Assembly (NCBI GenBank): GCA_040754425.1
Contig: JBFMCR010000015.1
Coordinates: 62,001 to 126,000, forward strand
Source of the DNA: UBA6918 sp040754425
GTDB lineage: Bacteria; Pseudomonadota; Gammaproteobacteria; Burkholderiales; Thiobacillaceae
DNA length: 64,000 bases
Direction of reading: 5' to 3'
Each line of letters opens with the position of its first letter. The stretch's first letter is position 1. Positions 24,181-35,050 of the stretch are shown piece by piece. The notes under the pieces were generated by a model. The model saw only the letters and a list, made by a program, of their open reading frames with translations, had not been told where the DNA came from and made no database searches. Made by a program: the position numbers and the translations under genes.

Positions 24181-26205
24181 ATGAACCCCCTGCTCGATTT
24201 TTCCGGTCTGCCGCGTTTTGCCGACATCCGCCCCGAACATGTCACCCCCGCCGTGGACGAACTGCTCGCCGCCTGCCGCAAGACGGTCGAGGCCTGCACA
24301 GCCGACACTCGTGAGCCGACCTGGCAGAACTTCGTCGCGCCCATGGAAGACGCCAACGAGCGCCTCGCGCGCGCCTGGGGCCAGGTATCGCACCTGCACA
24401 GCGTCATGGACTCGCCCGAGCTGCGCGAGGCCTACAACGAGAACCTGCCCAGGATCACCCAGTATTACGCCGAACTGGGCCAGCACGAAGGCCTGTTCAA
24501 AAAATTCAAGGCGCTGAAAGCTTCGCCCGCGTTCGAGTCTCTCAGCGCGGCGCAGAAAAAAATCGTCGACAACGAACTGCGCGATTTCCGCCTGGGCGGC
24601 GCCGAGCTGCCCGAGGCCGACAAGAAGCGCTTCATGGAGATCCAGCAGAAACTCGCCGCGCTGTCGGCCAAGTTCGAGGAAAACCTGCTCGACGCCACCA
24701 ATGCCTTCACCCACGTCGTGGAAAACCGTGAAGATCTGGCCGGCATTCCCGAGGACGTGCTGGAAATGGCGCGCACCCAGGCCCAGGCCGACGGCAAGCC
24801 CGGCTGGAAGTTCACCCTGCACATGCCCTCCTACCTGCCGGTGATGCAGTACGCCGACAACCGGCACTTGCGCGAAACCCTGTACCGCGCCTACGTCACG
24901 CGCGCTTCCGAGTTCGGCCCGGAAAAACTCGACAACACCGGTCTCATCCGTGACATCGTGCGCCTGCGCCGCGAAGCCGCCAGGCTTTTGGGCTTCGACA
25001 ACTACGCCGAGGTTTCGCTGGCGCCCAAGATGGCGGAAACGCCGGCACAGGTGCTGGACTTCCTCAACGCACTCGGCACCCGCGCCAGGCCTTACGCCGA
25101 GCGCGACATGGCGGAGCTCTCCGAATTCGCCGCCCGCGAACTCAAGCTCGCTAAGCTGCAGGCCTGGGACATCGCCTACGCCAGCGAAAAGCTGCGCGTG
25201 GCGCGCTACAGCTTCTCCGACCACGAGGTGAAGCAGTATTTTCCCGAGCCCGAGGTGCTTTCCGGCATGTTCAAGGTGGTGGAAACCCTCTACGGCCTGC
25301 ACATCCGCCCCTCAAAGGCGCCGGTGTGGCACGAGGATGTCAAATTCTTCGAGATCGCCGACCATAGCGGCCAGAAGATCGGCGAGTTCTACCTCGACCT
25401 CTACGCCCGCGAAAGCAAGCGCGGCGGGGCCTGGATGGACGACGCCATCACCCGCCGCAAAAAAGGCGAGGGCATCCAGACCCCGGTGGCCTACCTCAAC
25501 TGCAATTACACCGCGCCGCTTCCCGGCAGGCCGGCGCTCTTCACCCACGACGAAGTCATCACCCTGTTCCACGAATTCGGCCACGGCCTGCACCACCTGT
25601 TGACCAAAATCGAGGACCTCGGCGTGTCCGGCATCAACGGCGTGGAATGGGACGCGGTCGAACTGCCCTCGCAGTTCATGGAAAACTTCTGCTGGGAATG
25701 GGACGTGCTGCGCCACATGACCCGGCACGTCGACACCGGCGCGCCGCTGCCCAGGGATTTATTCGACAGGATGCTGGCGGCGAAGAACTTCCAGGCCGGC
25801 ATGCAAACCATGCGCCAGCTGGAATTCGCGCTGTTCGACATGCACCTGCATTACGACTTCGACCCCGACGGCGAGGAGTCCGCGCTCGATCTCCTGAAGC
25901 GCATCCGCGCCCGCATCGCCGTTGTCGTGCCGCCGGACTACAACCGCTTCCCCAACAACTTCTCGCACATCTTCGCCGGCGGCTACGCCGCGGGCTATTA
26001 CAGCTACAAGTGGGCGGAGGTGCTGTCGGCCGACGCCTACGCCCTGTTCGAGGAAAACGGCGTGCTGAACCCCGAAGTCGGCCACCGCTTCTGGAGCGAA
26101 ATCCTCGCCCAGGGCGGCGCGCGCCCGGCCATTGAATCCTTCAAGGCCTTCCGCGGGCGCGAGCCGACCATCGACGCGCTGCTCCGGCACAACGGCATGG
26201 CCTGA
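24181..26205 (+). CDS. prlC: Oligopeptidase A (M3 metallopeptidase)
   Basis: A 674-residue cytoplasmic zinc oligopeptidase of family M3A, which clears signal-peptide fragments and other short peptides. The zinc motif is H464-E-F-G-H468 (LFHEFGHGLHH), with the third ligand Glu in VEWDAVELPSQ about 25 residues on. The C-terminal FAGGYAAGYYSYKWAEV is typical. Length equals E. coli OpdA (680). A palindromic repeat lies directly upstream. Confidence 0.96.
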   Translation: MNPLLDFSGLPRFADIRPEHVTPAVDELLAACRKTVEACTADTREPTWQNFVAPMEDANERLARAWGQVSHLHSVMDSPELREAYNENLPRITQYYAELGQHEGLFKKFKALKASPAFESLSAAQKKIVDNELRDFRLGGAELPEADKKRFMEIQQKLAALSAKFEENLLDATNAFTHVVENREDLAGIPEDVLEMARTQAQADGKPGWKFTLHMPSYLPVMQYADNRHLRETLYRAYVTRASEFGPEKLDNTGLIRDIVRLRREAARLLGFDNYAEVSLAPKMAETPAQVLDFLNALGTRARPYAERDMAELSEFAARELKLAKLQAWDIAYASEKLRVARYSFSDHEVKQYFPEPEVLSGMFKVVETLYGLHIRPSKAPVWHEDVKFFEIADHSGQKIGEFYLDLYARESKRGGAWMDDAITRRKKGEGIQTPVAYLNCNYTAPLPGRPALFTHDEVITLFHEFGHGLHHLLTKIEDLGVSGINGVEWDAVELPSQFMENFCWEWDVLRHMTRHVDTGAPLPRDLFDRMLAAKNFQAGMQTMRQLEFALFDMHLHYDFDPDGEESALDLLKRIRARIAVVVPPDYNRFPNNFSHIFAGGYAAGYYSYKWAEVLSADAYALFEENGVLNPEVGHRFWSEILAQGGARPAIESFKAFRGREPTIDALLRHNGMA

Positions 26206-26272
26206 ACGCTGGGGCTGAATTTTTTGCGGACGCAGCCGTTAATGGCTCGTTGCCACTCATAGCCCGCGAACC

Positions 26273-26788
26273 ATGAAACTTGCGCCGCTCGCTCTGCTCC
26301 TGCTTTCCGTTCCTGCCATGGCCGGGACGCTTTACCGGTGGACCGATGCCGACGGCAAGGTGCACTACACCGATCAGCCCCCGCCGCCCACTGCCCGGAA
26401 CGCGACCCGGAAAACTTTCAGCAGCGGAACGTCGGTGCCCCCCGTCTCGACGGAGATGCAGCAGGCCGCGCTCAAGAACCCGGTCACACTCTACGCCACC
26501 GCCACCTGCGGCGAGTACTGCGAACGGGCCAAGGCCCATCTCGCCAGGCGCGGCATTCCTTACGCCGGCAAAGATCCTTCCACCAGCGTGGACGCGAACG
26601 AGGAGCTGCGCAAGGGCGGAGGACAGCCTCGGGTTCCGACACTGATGATCGGCAGCGAAAAACTCGAAGGCTACAGTGAGGCCGCCTGGGACGCGGCGCT
26701 GGACAAGGCCGGCTATCCCGGCGGCAAGGCCGCGCCGGCCGCGCCCGCCTCCGGGGAAGAAAAACAGCCGGAAGAAAAACAGCCCTAG
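26273..26788 (+). CDS. DUF4124 / glutaredoxin-like secreted protein
   Basis: A 171-residue protein with a signal peptide (residues 1-17, cleavage near AMA-GT). It continues with a DUF4124 segment (LYRWTDADGKVHYTDQPPP) and a glutaredoxin-fold domain (about 70-148). The redox site is C79-G-E-Y-C83, a Cys-x3-Cys variant of the usual Cys-x2-Cys, with the cis-proline in RVPTLMIGSEKLEGY. The tail is low-complexity (Ala, Pro, Glu, Lys). It probably acts in the periplasm; the partner is unknown. Confidence 0.85.
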   Translation: MKLAPLALLLLSVPAMAGTLYRWTDADGKVHYTDQPPPPTARNATRKTFSSGTSVPPVSTEMQQAALKNPVTLYATATCGEYCERAKAHLARRGIPYAGKDPSTSVDANEELRKGGGQPRVPTLMIGSEKLEGYSEAAWDAALDKAGYPGGKAAPAAPASGEEKQPEEKQP

Positions 26789-26914
26789 CCAGGCGGGGCC
26801 GCCCATCGCCCCATGCCTGCCTGCGGCACAGTTCCGCTACACTAGGAACAAACCGGCCCGTCAGCCCATTCACGCCGGCTTCATAAAACCACTGCAGCGA
26901 GGAGCACTGCAAGC

Positions 26915-28654
26915 ATGGCAAGCCCGACCAAAAACGACGTACCTTACAGCACGGTATCCCTGTCCGGCTACAACCACATCGACTCCCTGGTCAGCACCTA
27001 CAAATGGGGCGGCGGACTCGGCACGGGCGTGACCCTGCCTTACAGTTTCCCTTCCGGTTCCTCCGCCTGGTGGCTTACCAATTATTACGACAATGAGCCG
27101 TCGACCTGGGGGGCTCTGGATTCCACCCAGCAGGAAGCAGCTATTTCCGCCCTGAGCAAGTGGGCCCATGTCGCCAACATCAAATTCACGCAAACCACGG
27201 ACACCGAAACCAACGTGGGCGAAATCCGCTTCGCCTGGTGGACCGACCCACTCGACTCGGAACAGGCGCACGCCTATTTCCCCGGCTATCATCCTGAAGC
27301 CGGCGATGTCTGGCTGAACCGCCTCGCCGACTGGCGCGACGGCTGGGGCGCCGGCGGCTACCCCTACCTCACGCTGATGCACGAGCTGGGCCACGCCCTG
27401 GGACTGAAGCACAGCTTTAGCGGAGTTACAGGCAATCCAGCCGTCCTGCCGGACGACGACGACGGCTACCACTTCAGCATCATGAGCTACTCGGCCTGGG
27501 CAGAAACTCCGACGAATACGGGTTCGTCGGTGAATTTCAACCCCACCACGCCCATGCTGTACGACATCGCCGCCATCCAGTATCTGTACGGCGCGAACTA
27601 CAACTACAACGCCGGCAACAACACTTACAACTTCTACCAGGGCCACAACTATTTCCAGACCATCTGGGACGGCGGCGGCAAGGACACCATCAAGTGGAAC
27701 GGCACCACCCAGGCCTGCGAAATCGACCTGCGTGAAGGTTACTGGAGTGATCTGGGCAACAGCCTGACTTTTTCCGGCACCAATTCGGGCACCATAGCCA
27801 CGCCCTGGAACGTCGCCATCGCTTTCGGCGCGAAAATCGAGAACGCCACCGGCGGCGGCGTGGCCGACCGCCTGCTCGGCAACAACCTCGCCAACCTCCT
27901 CACCGGCAACGGCGGCAACGATACCCTGCTCGGCTACGGCGGCAACGACACCCTCAACGGCGGGGTGGGCGGCGATATCATGAAGGGCGGCCCCGGCAAC
28001 GACATCTATTACGTCAACGCCAGCGGCGACAAGGTGGCCGAGCTTGCCGGCCAGGGCAGCGACCTCATCAAGTCCGGCATCGGCTACGCCCTGGGCAGCA
28101 ACCTCGAAAAGCTCACCCTCACCGGCAGCAGCGCCATCAACGCCACCGGCAACAGCCTTGCCAACACCCTTACCGGCAACGGCGCCAGCAACAAGCTCAC
28201 CGGCAGCGGCGGCAACGACACCCTGATCGGCGGCGGCGGGGCCGACACCCTGCTGGGCGGCATCGGCAACGACACGCTGCGCGGCGGCACGGGCAACGAC
28301 ATCCTCACCGGCGGGGCCGGCGCGGACAGGTTCCGCTTCGACACCGCGCTCTCCAGCAATGTCGACAGGATCACCGATTTTTTTGCCGCCGACGACAGCA
28401 TCCTGCTGGAGAACGCCATTTTCACCAGGCTTGCGGCGGGCACGCTGATTTCGGGCAACTACCGCGAGAACAACTCCGGCGCGGCGCAGGATGCCAACGA
28501 CTACATCATCTACGAGGTCGATGCCGGCAGGCTGTATTACGATTCCAACGGCAATGCCGCGGGCGGACGCGCGCTGATCGCCACGCTATGGGACGGCGCC
28601 GCCACGCACCCCACGGCGACCGAAATCGGCTGGAACGACTTCGTGGTAGTCTAG
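26915..28654 (+). CDS. Serralysin-like RTX metalloprotease (M10)
   Basis: A 579-residue secreted zinc protease. The catalytic helix is H156-E-L-G-H160-x5-H166 (HELGHALGLKH) and the Met-turn is M190 (SIMSY). Calcium-binding RTX nonapeptides (GGNDTL-type) occur around 330-355 and 430-470, and a C-terminal hydrophobic segment ends IGWNDFVVV. There is no N-terminal signal peptide, as expected for type I secretion through a C-terminal signal. No ABC exporter, HlyD or inhibitor gene lies nearby, so export relies on genes elsewhere. Confidence 0.92.
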   Translation: MASPTKNDVPYSTVSLSGYNHIDSLVSTYKWGGGLGTGVTLPYSFPSGSSAWWLTNYYDNEPSTWGALDSTQQEAAISALSKWAHVANIKFTQTTDTETNVGEIRFAWWTDPLDSEQAHAYFPGYHPEAGDVWLNRLADWRDGWGAGGYPYLTLMHELGHALGLKHSFSGVTGNPAVLPDDDDGYHFSIMSYSAWAETPTNTGSSVNFNPTTPMLYDIAAIQYLYGANYNYNAGNNTYNFYQGHNYFQTIWDGGGKDTIKWNGTTQACEIDLREGYWSDLGNSLTFSGTNSGTIATPWNVAIAFGAKIENATGGGVADRLLGNNLANLLTGNGGNDTLLGYGGNDTLNGGVGGDIMKGGPGNDIYYVNASGDKVAELAGQGSDLIKSGIGYALGSNLEKLTLTGSSAINATGNSLANTLTGNGASNKLTGSGGNDTLIGGGGADTLLGGIGNDTLRGGTGNDILTGGAGADRFRFDTALSSNVDRITDFFAADDSILLENAIFTRLAAGTLISGNYRENNSGAAQDANDYIIYEVDAGRLYYDSNGNAAGGRALIATLWDGAATHPTATEIGWNDFVVV

Positions 28655-28760
28655 CCCCCTGCAGCGCGCCGGCCCGAGAACAGGCCGGCACCAGGGCTGC
28701 ACACCGGCACGGGGCCTTTTCGCGCCCGGCCGCACCCTCCCGATTCCGCAGGACAAGCCC

Positions 28761-29873
28761 ATGCACGACTGGATGCAACAACTCGGCCTTTCCGCGCTGA
28801 CGCAAAGCTGGCTGCCGCAGGTGCTGCTGCTGCTGGCGCTGGTGCTGGCGGCCAACTTCGCCGCCTTTTACCTGCTGCGCCATCTCGAGAAAATCACCGC
28901 GCGCACCGCGACCGTGTGGGACGATGCGCTCATCAAGGCCGCGCACAGGCCGGCTGCGCTGATCCTGTGGACGGCTGGCGCGTCCTATGCGGCGCACATC
29001 GCCTATTCCCGCATCGGCACGCCGCTGCCGGTTTTCGTGCCGCACGCGCGCGACACCCTCGTCATCCTGGCGCTGGCCTGGTTTCTGCTGCGGCTCATCC
29101 ACCATGTTTCCGGCGGCGTGCTGGCGCGCAGCCGCGCGGCCGGGCAGGAAGTGGACCGCACCACGGTCGATGCGCTGTCCAAGCTGGGGCGCGTGATCGT
29201 GGTAATCCTGGCCGTGCTGGCGGTGCTGCAGAACTTCGGCGTCAGCATCGCAGGGGTGCTGGCCTTCGGCGGCATCGGCGGCATTGCCGTGGGTTTCGCC
29301 GCCAAGGACCTGCTGGCCAATTTCTTCGGCGGTCTTACCATTTATCTGGACCGCCCCTTCGTGGTGGGCGAATGGATACGCTCGCCGGACAAGGAAATCG
29401 AGGGCACGGTGGAATACATCGGCTGGCGCCACACGCGCGTGCGCGCCTTCAACAAGAACCCGATCTACGTGCCGAACGCGCTGTTTTCCACCATCGTGGT
29501 GGAGAACCCCACGCGCATGACCAACCGCCGCATCAAGGAAACCATCGGCATCCGCTACAGCGACATCGGCAGCATGGCCGCCATCGTCGCCGACGTGAAG
29601 GCCATGCTCAGGGCGCACCCCGAGATCGACACCGATACCACCCTGATCGTGAACTTCGACCGCTTCGGCCCCTCGTCGCTGGATTTCTTCGTCTACACCT
29701 TCACCAAAACCGTGGAATGGGTGCACTACCACGAGGTGAAGCAGGACGTGCTGCTGAAGATCGCCGCCATCATCGAGGCGCACGGCGCGCAAATCGCCTT
29801 TCCCACGCACACCGTGCACATCGAGCAGCCTGAAACCGCAACCAGCCCCCTGACAAGCAAAGACAACGCATGA
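28761..29873 (+). CDS. MscS-family mechanosensitive channel
   Basis: A 370-residue membrane protein with about four hydrophobic segments before the MscS core. The pore helix and upper beta domain read GGIGGIAVGFAAKDLLANFF and then LDRPFVVGEWI. The C-terminal domain ends in a polar tail. It would open under hypo-osmotic stress to release solutes. It overlaps xthA by ATGA (29870-29873), an unusual but clear coupling. Confidence 0.9.
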   Translation: MHDWMQQLGLSALTQSWLPQVLLLLALVLAANFAAFYLLRHLEKITARTATVWDDALIKAAHRPAALILWTAGASYAAHIAYSRIGTPLPVFVPHARDTLVILALAWFLLRLIHHVSGGVLARSRAAGQEVDRTTVDALSKLGRVIVVILAVLAVLQNFGVSIAGVLAFGGIGGIAVGFAAKDLLANFFGGLTIYLDRPFVVGEWIRSPDKEIEGTVEYIGWRHTRVRAFNKNPIYVPNALFSTIVVENPTRMTNRRIKETIGIRYSDIGSMAAIVADVKAMLRAHPEIDTDTTLIVNFDRFGPSSLDFFVYTFTKTVEWVHYHEVKQDVLLKIAAIIEAHGAQIAFPTHTVHIEQPETATSPLTSKDNA

Positions 29874-30634
29874 AACTCGCCACCTGGAACGTCAACTCGC
29901 TCAAGGTCCGCCTGCCGCAATTGCTGGACTTTCTCGCCACGCGCGACCCGGACGTGGTGTGCCTGCAGGAAACCAAGCTCGAGGACGCCAATTTCCCGCG
30001 CGCGGAGATCGAGGCGACCGGCTATCAGGCCGCTTTTGCCGGACAGAAGACCTACAACGGCGTGGCGGTGCTGGCGAAGACGCCGCTTTCCGGCGTGCAG
30101 GTGGGCATCCCCGGCTTCGACGACGAGCAAAAGCGCGTGCTCGCCGCCACCGTGGACGGCGTGCGCGCGGTATGCGTGTACGTGCCCAACGGCCAGAGCG
30201 TCGACTCGGACAAGTACCGGTACAAGCTGAAATGGCTGGAGGCGCTGACGGCGTGGCTGAAGCAGGAATTGCAGGCGCACCCCAAACTTGCGCTCATGGG
30301 TGACTACAACATCGCGCCGGAAGACCGCGACGTGCACGACCCGGCAGCGTGGAAGGACCAGGTGCTGTGCTCGGAACCCGAGCGCGAAGCCTTCAGGAAG
30401 CTGCTGGCGCTGGGCCTGAAAGACAGCTTCCGGCTGTTCGAACAGCCGGAGAAGAGCTTCACATGGTGGGACTACCGCATGCTGGGCTTCCGCCGCAACC
30501 ACGGCTTGCGCATCGACCACATCCTGCTGTCGGACGCGCTCGCCGCCTCATGCACCGAAAGCCGCATCGACCGTGACATGCGCAAGCTCGAACGGCCTTC
30601 GGACCACGCCCCGGTGATCGCGACGATTGAGTAA
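29870..30634 (+). CDS. xthA: Exodeoxyribonuclease III
   Basis: A 254-residue AP endonuclease and 3'-exonuclease of the ExoIII family acting in base excision repair. Catalytic segments are WNVNSLKVR (N-terminus), QETKLED (metal-binding Glu), GDYNIAPEDRDVHDP (Asp/Asn), DHILLS and the terminal SDHAPV. The start overlaps the mscS-type gene. The first base after its stop begins a 143-base tandem duplication. Confidence 0.95.
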   Translation: MKLATWNVNSLKVRLPQLLDFLATRDPDVVCLQETKLEDANFPRAEIEATGYQAAFAGQKTYNGVAVLAKTPLSGVQVGIPGFDDEQKRVLAATVDGVRAVCVYVPNGQSVDSDKYRYKLKWLEALTAWLKQELQAHPKLALMGDYNIAPEDRDVHDPAAWKDQVLCSEPEREAFRKLLALGLKDSFRLFEQPEKSFTWWDYRMLGFRRNHGLRIDHILLSDALAASCTESRIDRDMRKLERPSDHAPVIATIE

Positions 30635-30923
30635 TTGGCACCGAACAAGCTTTTCACAGGGAGGCAGGAGAGGTTCATGGAGTGAAGCGAAAACATTACA
30701 CCTCCCGCCCCTCCCTCAACCTCCCTGTTCAATCCACTGATCAAAAATTCTCCGCCTCGACCCGCAGCCAGGTGCGGTTGGTACCGAACAAGCTTTTCAC
30801 AGGGAGGCGGGTGAGGTTCATGGAGTGAAGCGAAAACATTACACCTCCCGCCCCTCCCTCAACCTCCCTGTTCAATCCACTGATCAAAAATTCTCCGCCT
30901 CGACCTGCAGCCAGGTGCGGTTG
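30635..30923. repeat. 143-bp tandem duplication including the MBL gene tail
   Basis: Bases 30635-30780 recur at 30778-30923 with a period of 143 and only a few differences. Each unit contains a G-rich/C-rich palindrome with perfect 9-base ends (ACAGGGAGG at 30656-30664 and CCTCCCTGT at 30720-30728; second copy 30799-30871). It also contains the last codons plus stop of the minus-strand MBL-fold gene. The copy nearer xthA therefore holds a dead gene tail (30741-30780). The near identity indicates a recent event. Confidence 0.93.
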
Positions 30924-31810
30924 ATGTTGCCGCCCATCTGCTCGTCGAAGTGCTTGAGCTTCTGCCAGTCCTTGAGGTTGACCTGCCTGCGCACGTCCTC
31001 TTCCGAACCGCCGGACTTGTAGACCTTCTCCACGCCGGCGTAGAACGCGGCCATCTGCCGGTGCAGCTTTTTCGCCTGCTGCATGGTCATGAGCGGGCCG
31101 TGGCCGGGGATGATGGTTTTGGCGGGATAGCGCTGCACTTCGGCCAGGGTCTCTACCCACAGTTTCACTTCGGCATCGCGGAAAGCGGGAGTCACGGTGT
31201 TGACCAGCACGTCGCCGCCGATCAGCACCTTGTCGTCGGGCAGCCACATCAGCATGTCGCCGCGGGTGTGCGCGGCCTTCGGCACCCAGAATTCGATCTT
31301 CACGCCGTTGATCTCGGCCGCGGTGCGGGTCTGCGAGGCATAGGTGCGGGTGGCGGGAATGGCGCGGGTGTTGGGGAACTTGCGCCCGGTCATACTCTCG
31401 CCCATGGCGATCCATTCGGCGCCGGTGTCGATGACCAGCTTCTTGCAGTTTTCCGAACTGATGATTTCCGCGCCCAAAAATTGCGTATTGCCGAGGCTGT
31501 GGTCGCCGTGGTGATGGGTGTTGACCACGTGGGTGATGGGCAGTTTGGTGATTTTCTCCGCGGCCTTGCGGATGTGCGCGCCGATTTCGTCGGAAAAGCC
31601 GGTGTCGACGATGATCGCGCCCCTGTCGCCGATGATGAGGGTACTGTTGACCATGTAGCCGCCGTTGTGCGCATTGGGCAGTTCGGTGGGGCCGAGCAGC
31701 GCGTAGATGCGCTCGTTGACCTTGACGGTCTTGACCGCGGGCAGGGGCTTCACCAGGGCGGCGCCGGCGAGTACGGCGACGCCGGCCAGCAACAGCAACA
31801 TCTTCTTCAT
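30884..31810 (-). CDS. Secreted MBL-fold metallo-hydrolase
   Basis: A 308-residue protein with a signal peptide or anchor (MKKMLLLLAGVAVLAGAAL) and a metallo-beta-lactamase fold. The metal motif is H99-x-H101-x-D103-H104 (NTHHHGDH), with further ligands in KAAHTRGD and IIPGHGPLMT. It resembles the SoxH-like periplasmic hydrolases found in lithotrophs and methylotrophs; the substrate is not known. Its last codons are repeated downstream (see the tandem duplication). The ATG at 31810 is chosen because it begins the signal peptide; a longer frame adds 20 polar residues. Confidence 0.9.
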   Translation of the reverse strand: MKKMLLLLAGVAVLAGAALVKPLPAVKTVKVNERIYALLGPTELPNAHNGGYMVNSTLIIGDRGAIIVDTGFSDEIGAHIRKAAEKITKLPITHVVNTHHHGDHSLGNTQFLGAEIISSENCKKLVIDTGAEWIAMGESMTGRKFPNTRAIPATRTYASQTRTAAEINGVKIEFWVPKAAHTRGDMLMWLPDDKVLIGGDVLVNTVTPAFRDAEVKLWVETLAEVQRYPAKTIIPGHGPLMTMQQAKKLHRQMAAFYAGVEKVYKSGGSEEDVRRQVNLKDWQKLKHFDEQMGGNINRTWLQVEAENF

Positions 31811-31874
31811 TTTCGGTCTCCTGTCGATAATCCGTTCCGGCAGATTATGGACGGCGCCCGGCGGCGTCAATAGC

Positions 31875-33271
<1,397 letters not shown>

Positions 33272-33275
<4 letters not shown>

Positions 33276-34333
33276 GGTTTGTTGCTCGCAATTTCAATCG
33301 GGAAATAAAGGGAAAATACCGTGTGGCCGGGGCGCGACTCGAATTCGATCACGCCGTTGTTCTGCGCCACCAGGGTCTGCGCCAGCGGCAGGCCCAGGCC
33401 GCTGCCGCCTTCGCGCCCCGAGACCAGCGGAAAGAACACCTGTTCGCGCAGCGCCTCGGGAATGCCGGGGCCGTTGTCGACGATGTCGAGCCTGAGCGCG
33501 AGGCGGTGGCGCCTGTTGTTGAGCGTGACCTGGCGCGCCGCGCGCGTGCGGAAGGTGAGATCACCCTTGCCGTTCATGGCCTGCACCGCATTGCGCGCGA
33601 TGTTGAGCACGGCCTGTATGAGCTGTTCGAAATCGGCCCTGATCTCGGGCAGGCTGATGTCGTAGTCGCGGCGGATGCGTATGCCGTGCGGCGTTTCCGC
33701 GAGCAGCAGGCTCCGTACCCGCTCCACCACTTCGTGGATGTTGACCGGCGACGGCTTGGGCAGGCGGTGCGGCGTCAACAGCCGCTCCATCAGCGACTGC
33801 AGACGGTCGGCCTCCTTGATGATGACCTGGGTGTACTCGCGCAGGGACTCGCGCGAAAGCTCGTGCTCCAGCAATTGCGCTGCGCCGCGTATGCCGCCGA
33901 GCGGGTTCTTGATCTCGTGCGCCAGGTTGCGCAGCAGTTCGCGGCTGGCCTCCTGCTGGGCGCGGATGTTTTCCTGGCGCGCGATGCGCAGCCTCTGGTC
34001 GGCGGGGCGCAGTTCCAGCATGAACGCCCAGTCCTGACCTTCGTGCACCGTGATCGTGCACGACATCGACACCGGCGGGTGTCCGTTGGCCTGCACCGGC
34101 AGGTCGTGCTCGGTCACGATTTCGCGGGTTTCGCGCGCCGTGTTGAGCGCCGCGGCTAGTTCCGTGTTGTGTCCGAACAGGCTGTCGAAGCCCTGTCCCA
34201 CCAGCACCGCACCCGACAGTCCGACCAGGGTTTCGGCCGCGGAATTCACGTACAGGATGCGGCCGTCGTTGCCGACCAGCATGACGCCGGTGGCAAGAAA
34301 GTCGTAGGGAGCAAAGCCGGGAGGGGGAACCAT
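33272..34333 (-). CDS. ntrB: Nitrogen regulation sensor kinase NtrB
   Basis: A 353-residue soluble kinase and phosphatase of NtrC, controlled by PII protein. An N-terminal PAS domain (about 8-115) is followed by the H box NLAHEIKNPLGGIRG, the N box NIARNAVQAM and the G boxes DNGPGIP and GSGLGLPLAQ. There is no membrane segment. Starts at 34333 and is coupled to ntrC. A 92-base gap separates it from the DUF4124 gene upstream. Confidence 0.95.
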
Positions 34334-34425
34334 GCCCTAACCTAGCACTGATTGTGCCAGCAGGCAAAAGCACTGCCGGCAATCTGCCGGGCGTGGGCTT
34401 TCGACAGCGCTTGCGGTTCGAGCGA

Positions 34426-34899
34426 TCAGCGCATGCTGCCGATTTCCTTGCGGATGGCGACGATGTTCCGCTCGTGGCGCTCGACCGTGCTGCGCAACTG
34501 CCTGACCCGCGCCTGGTAGGCCGGGGCGTCGGTCTTCTCGCCCGGCAGCGGCTTTTCGCCCAAAACGAGCTGGCGCTTCGCCTCTTCCAGGTTTTTCAAT
34601 TCGCTTGCGAGTTCTTCTTCCAGCACGGCGCGGCGCACGTCGTCGCGCTTCTTCTGGGTGCCGCTGTCGATGCGCGGAAAGCCGGCCGGGCTGGGCCGGG
34701 CAACCGCGGGCTTTTTCGGTGCGCGAAAAGCGTCCTGCCCCTCGTCGATGGTGCCGGTGATCCTGGCGCCGCGCGGAACCTCGGCGCGGCGGTCGGTTGC
34801 GCCCTTGCGCCCGTCGGCATCGACGTACAGGTATATCCTGGCCTGGGCGGGCAGGGCCATGGCGAACAGCAGTGGGAAAAGCAGGGCGATTCGCATCAT
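34426..34899 (-). CDS. DUF4124-type secreted protein with coiled coil
   Basis: A 157-residue protein with a signal peptide (MMRIALLFPLLFAMALPAQA) and a DUF4124-like beta segment (RIYLYVDADGRKGATDRRAE). A long charged helix from about residue 80 (LEEELASELKNLEEAKRQ) probably forms a coiled coil. It lies between glnA and ntrB on the same strand, as seen in many betaproteobacteria. I start at 34899, where two ATGs stand side by side; a longer frame to 34932 adds 11 polar residues before the signal peptide. Function unknown. Confidence 0.8.
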   Translation of the reverse strand: MMRIALLFPLLFAMALPAQARIYLYVDADGRKGATDRRAEVPRGARITGTIDEGQDAFRAPKKPAVARPSPAGFPRIDSGTQKKRDDVRRAVLEEELASELKNLEEAKRQLVLGEKPLPGEKTDAPAYQARVRQLRSTVERHERNIVAIRKEIGSMR

Positions 34900-34997
34900 C
34901 TCGGGTTCGGCCGCAGGGCAATGCGCCCTCATGGGTACGGTCGTGTGATGTGACTGTTTACGGCGCCCGGGGTTCAGGTCTTGAACGGACGCACGCC

Positions 34998-35027
34998 AAA
35001 AAACAAGGGCGGCCTGGGCCGCCCTTG
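34998..35027 (-). terminator. Intrinsic terminator of glnA
   Basis: A 10-bp perfect GC-rich stem (AAGGGCGGCC at 35005-35014 with GGCCGCCCTT at 35017-35026). On the minus strand it is followed by a T run (A run at 34998-35003 on the plus strand). It begins 24 bases after the glnA stop. It should separate glnA from the ntrBC unit, at least in part. Confidence 0.9.
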
Positions 35028-35050
35028 CTGCAGCAGGCTGCTTGTGCAGC

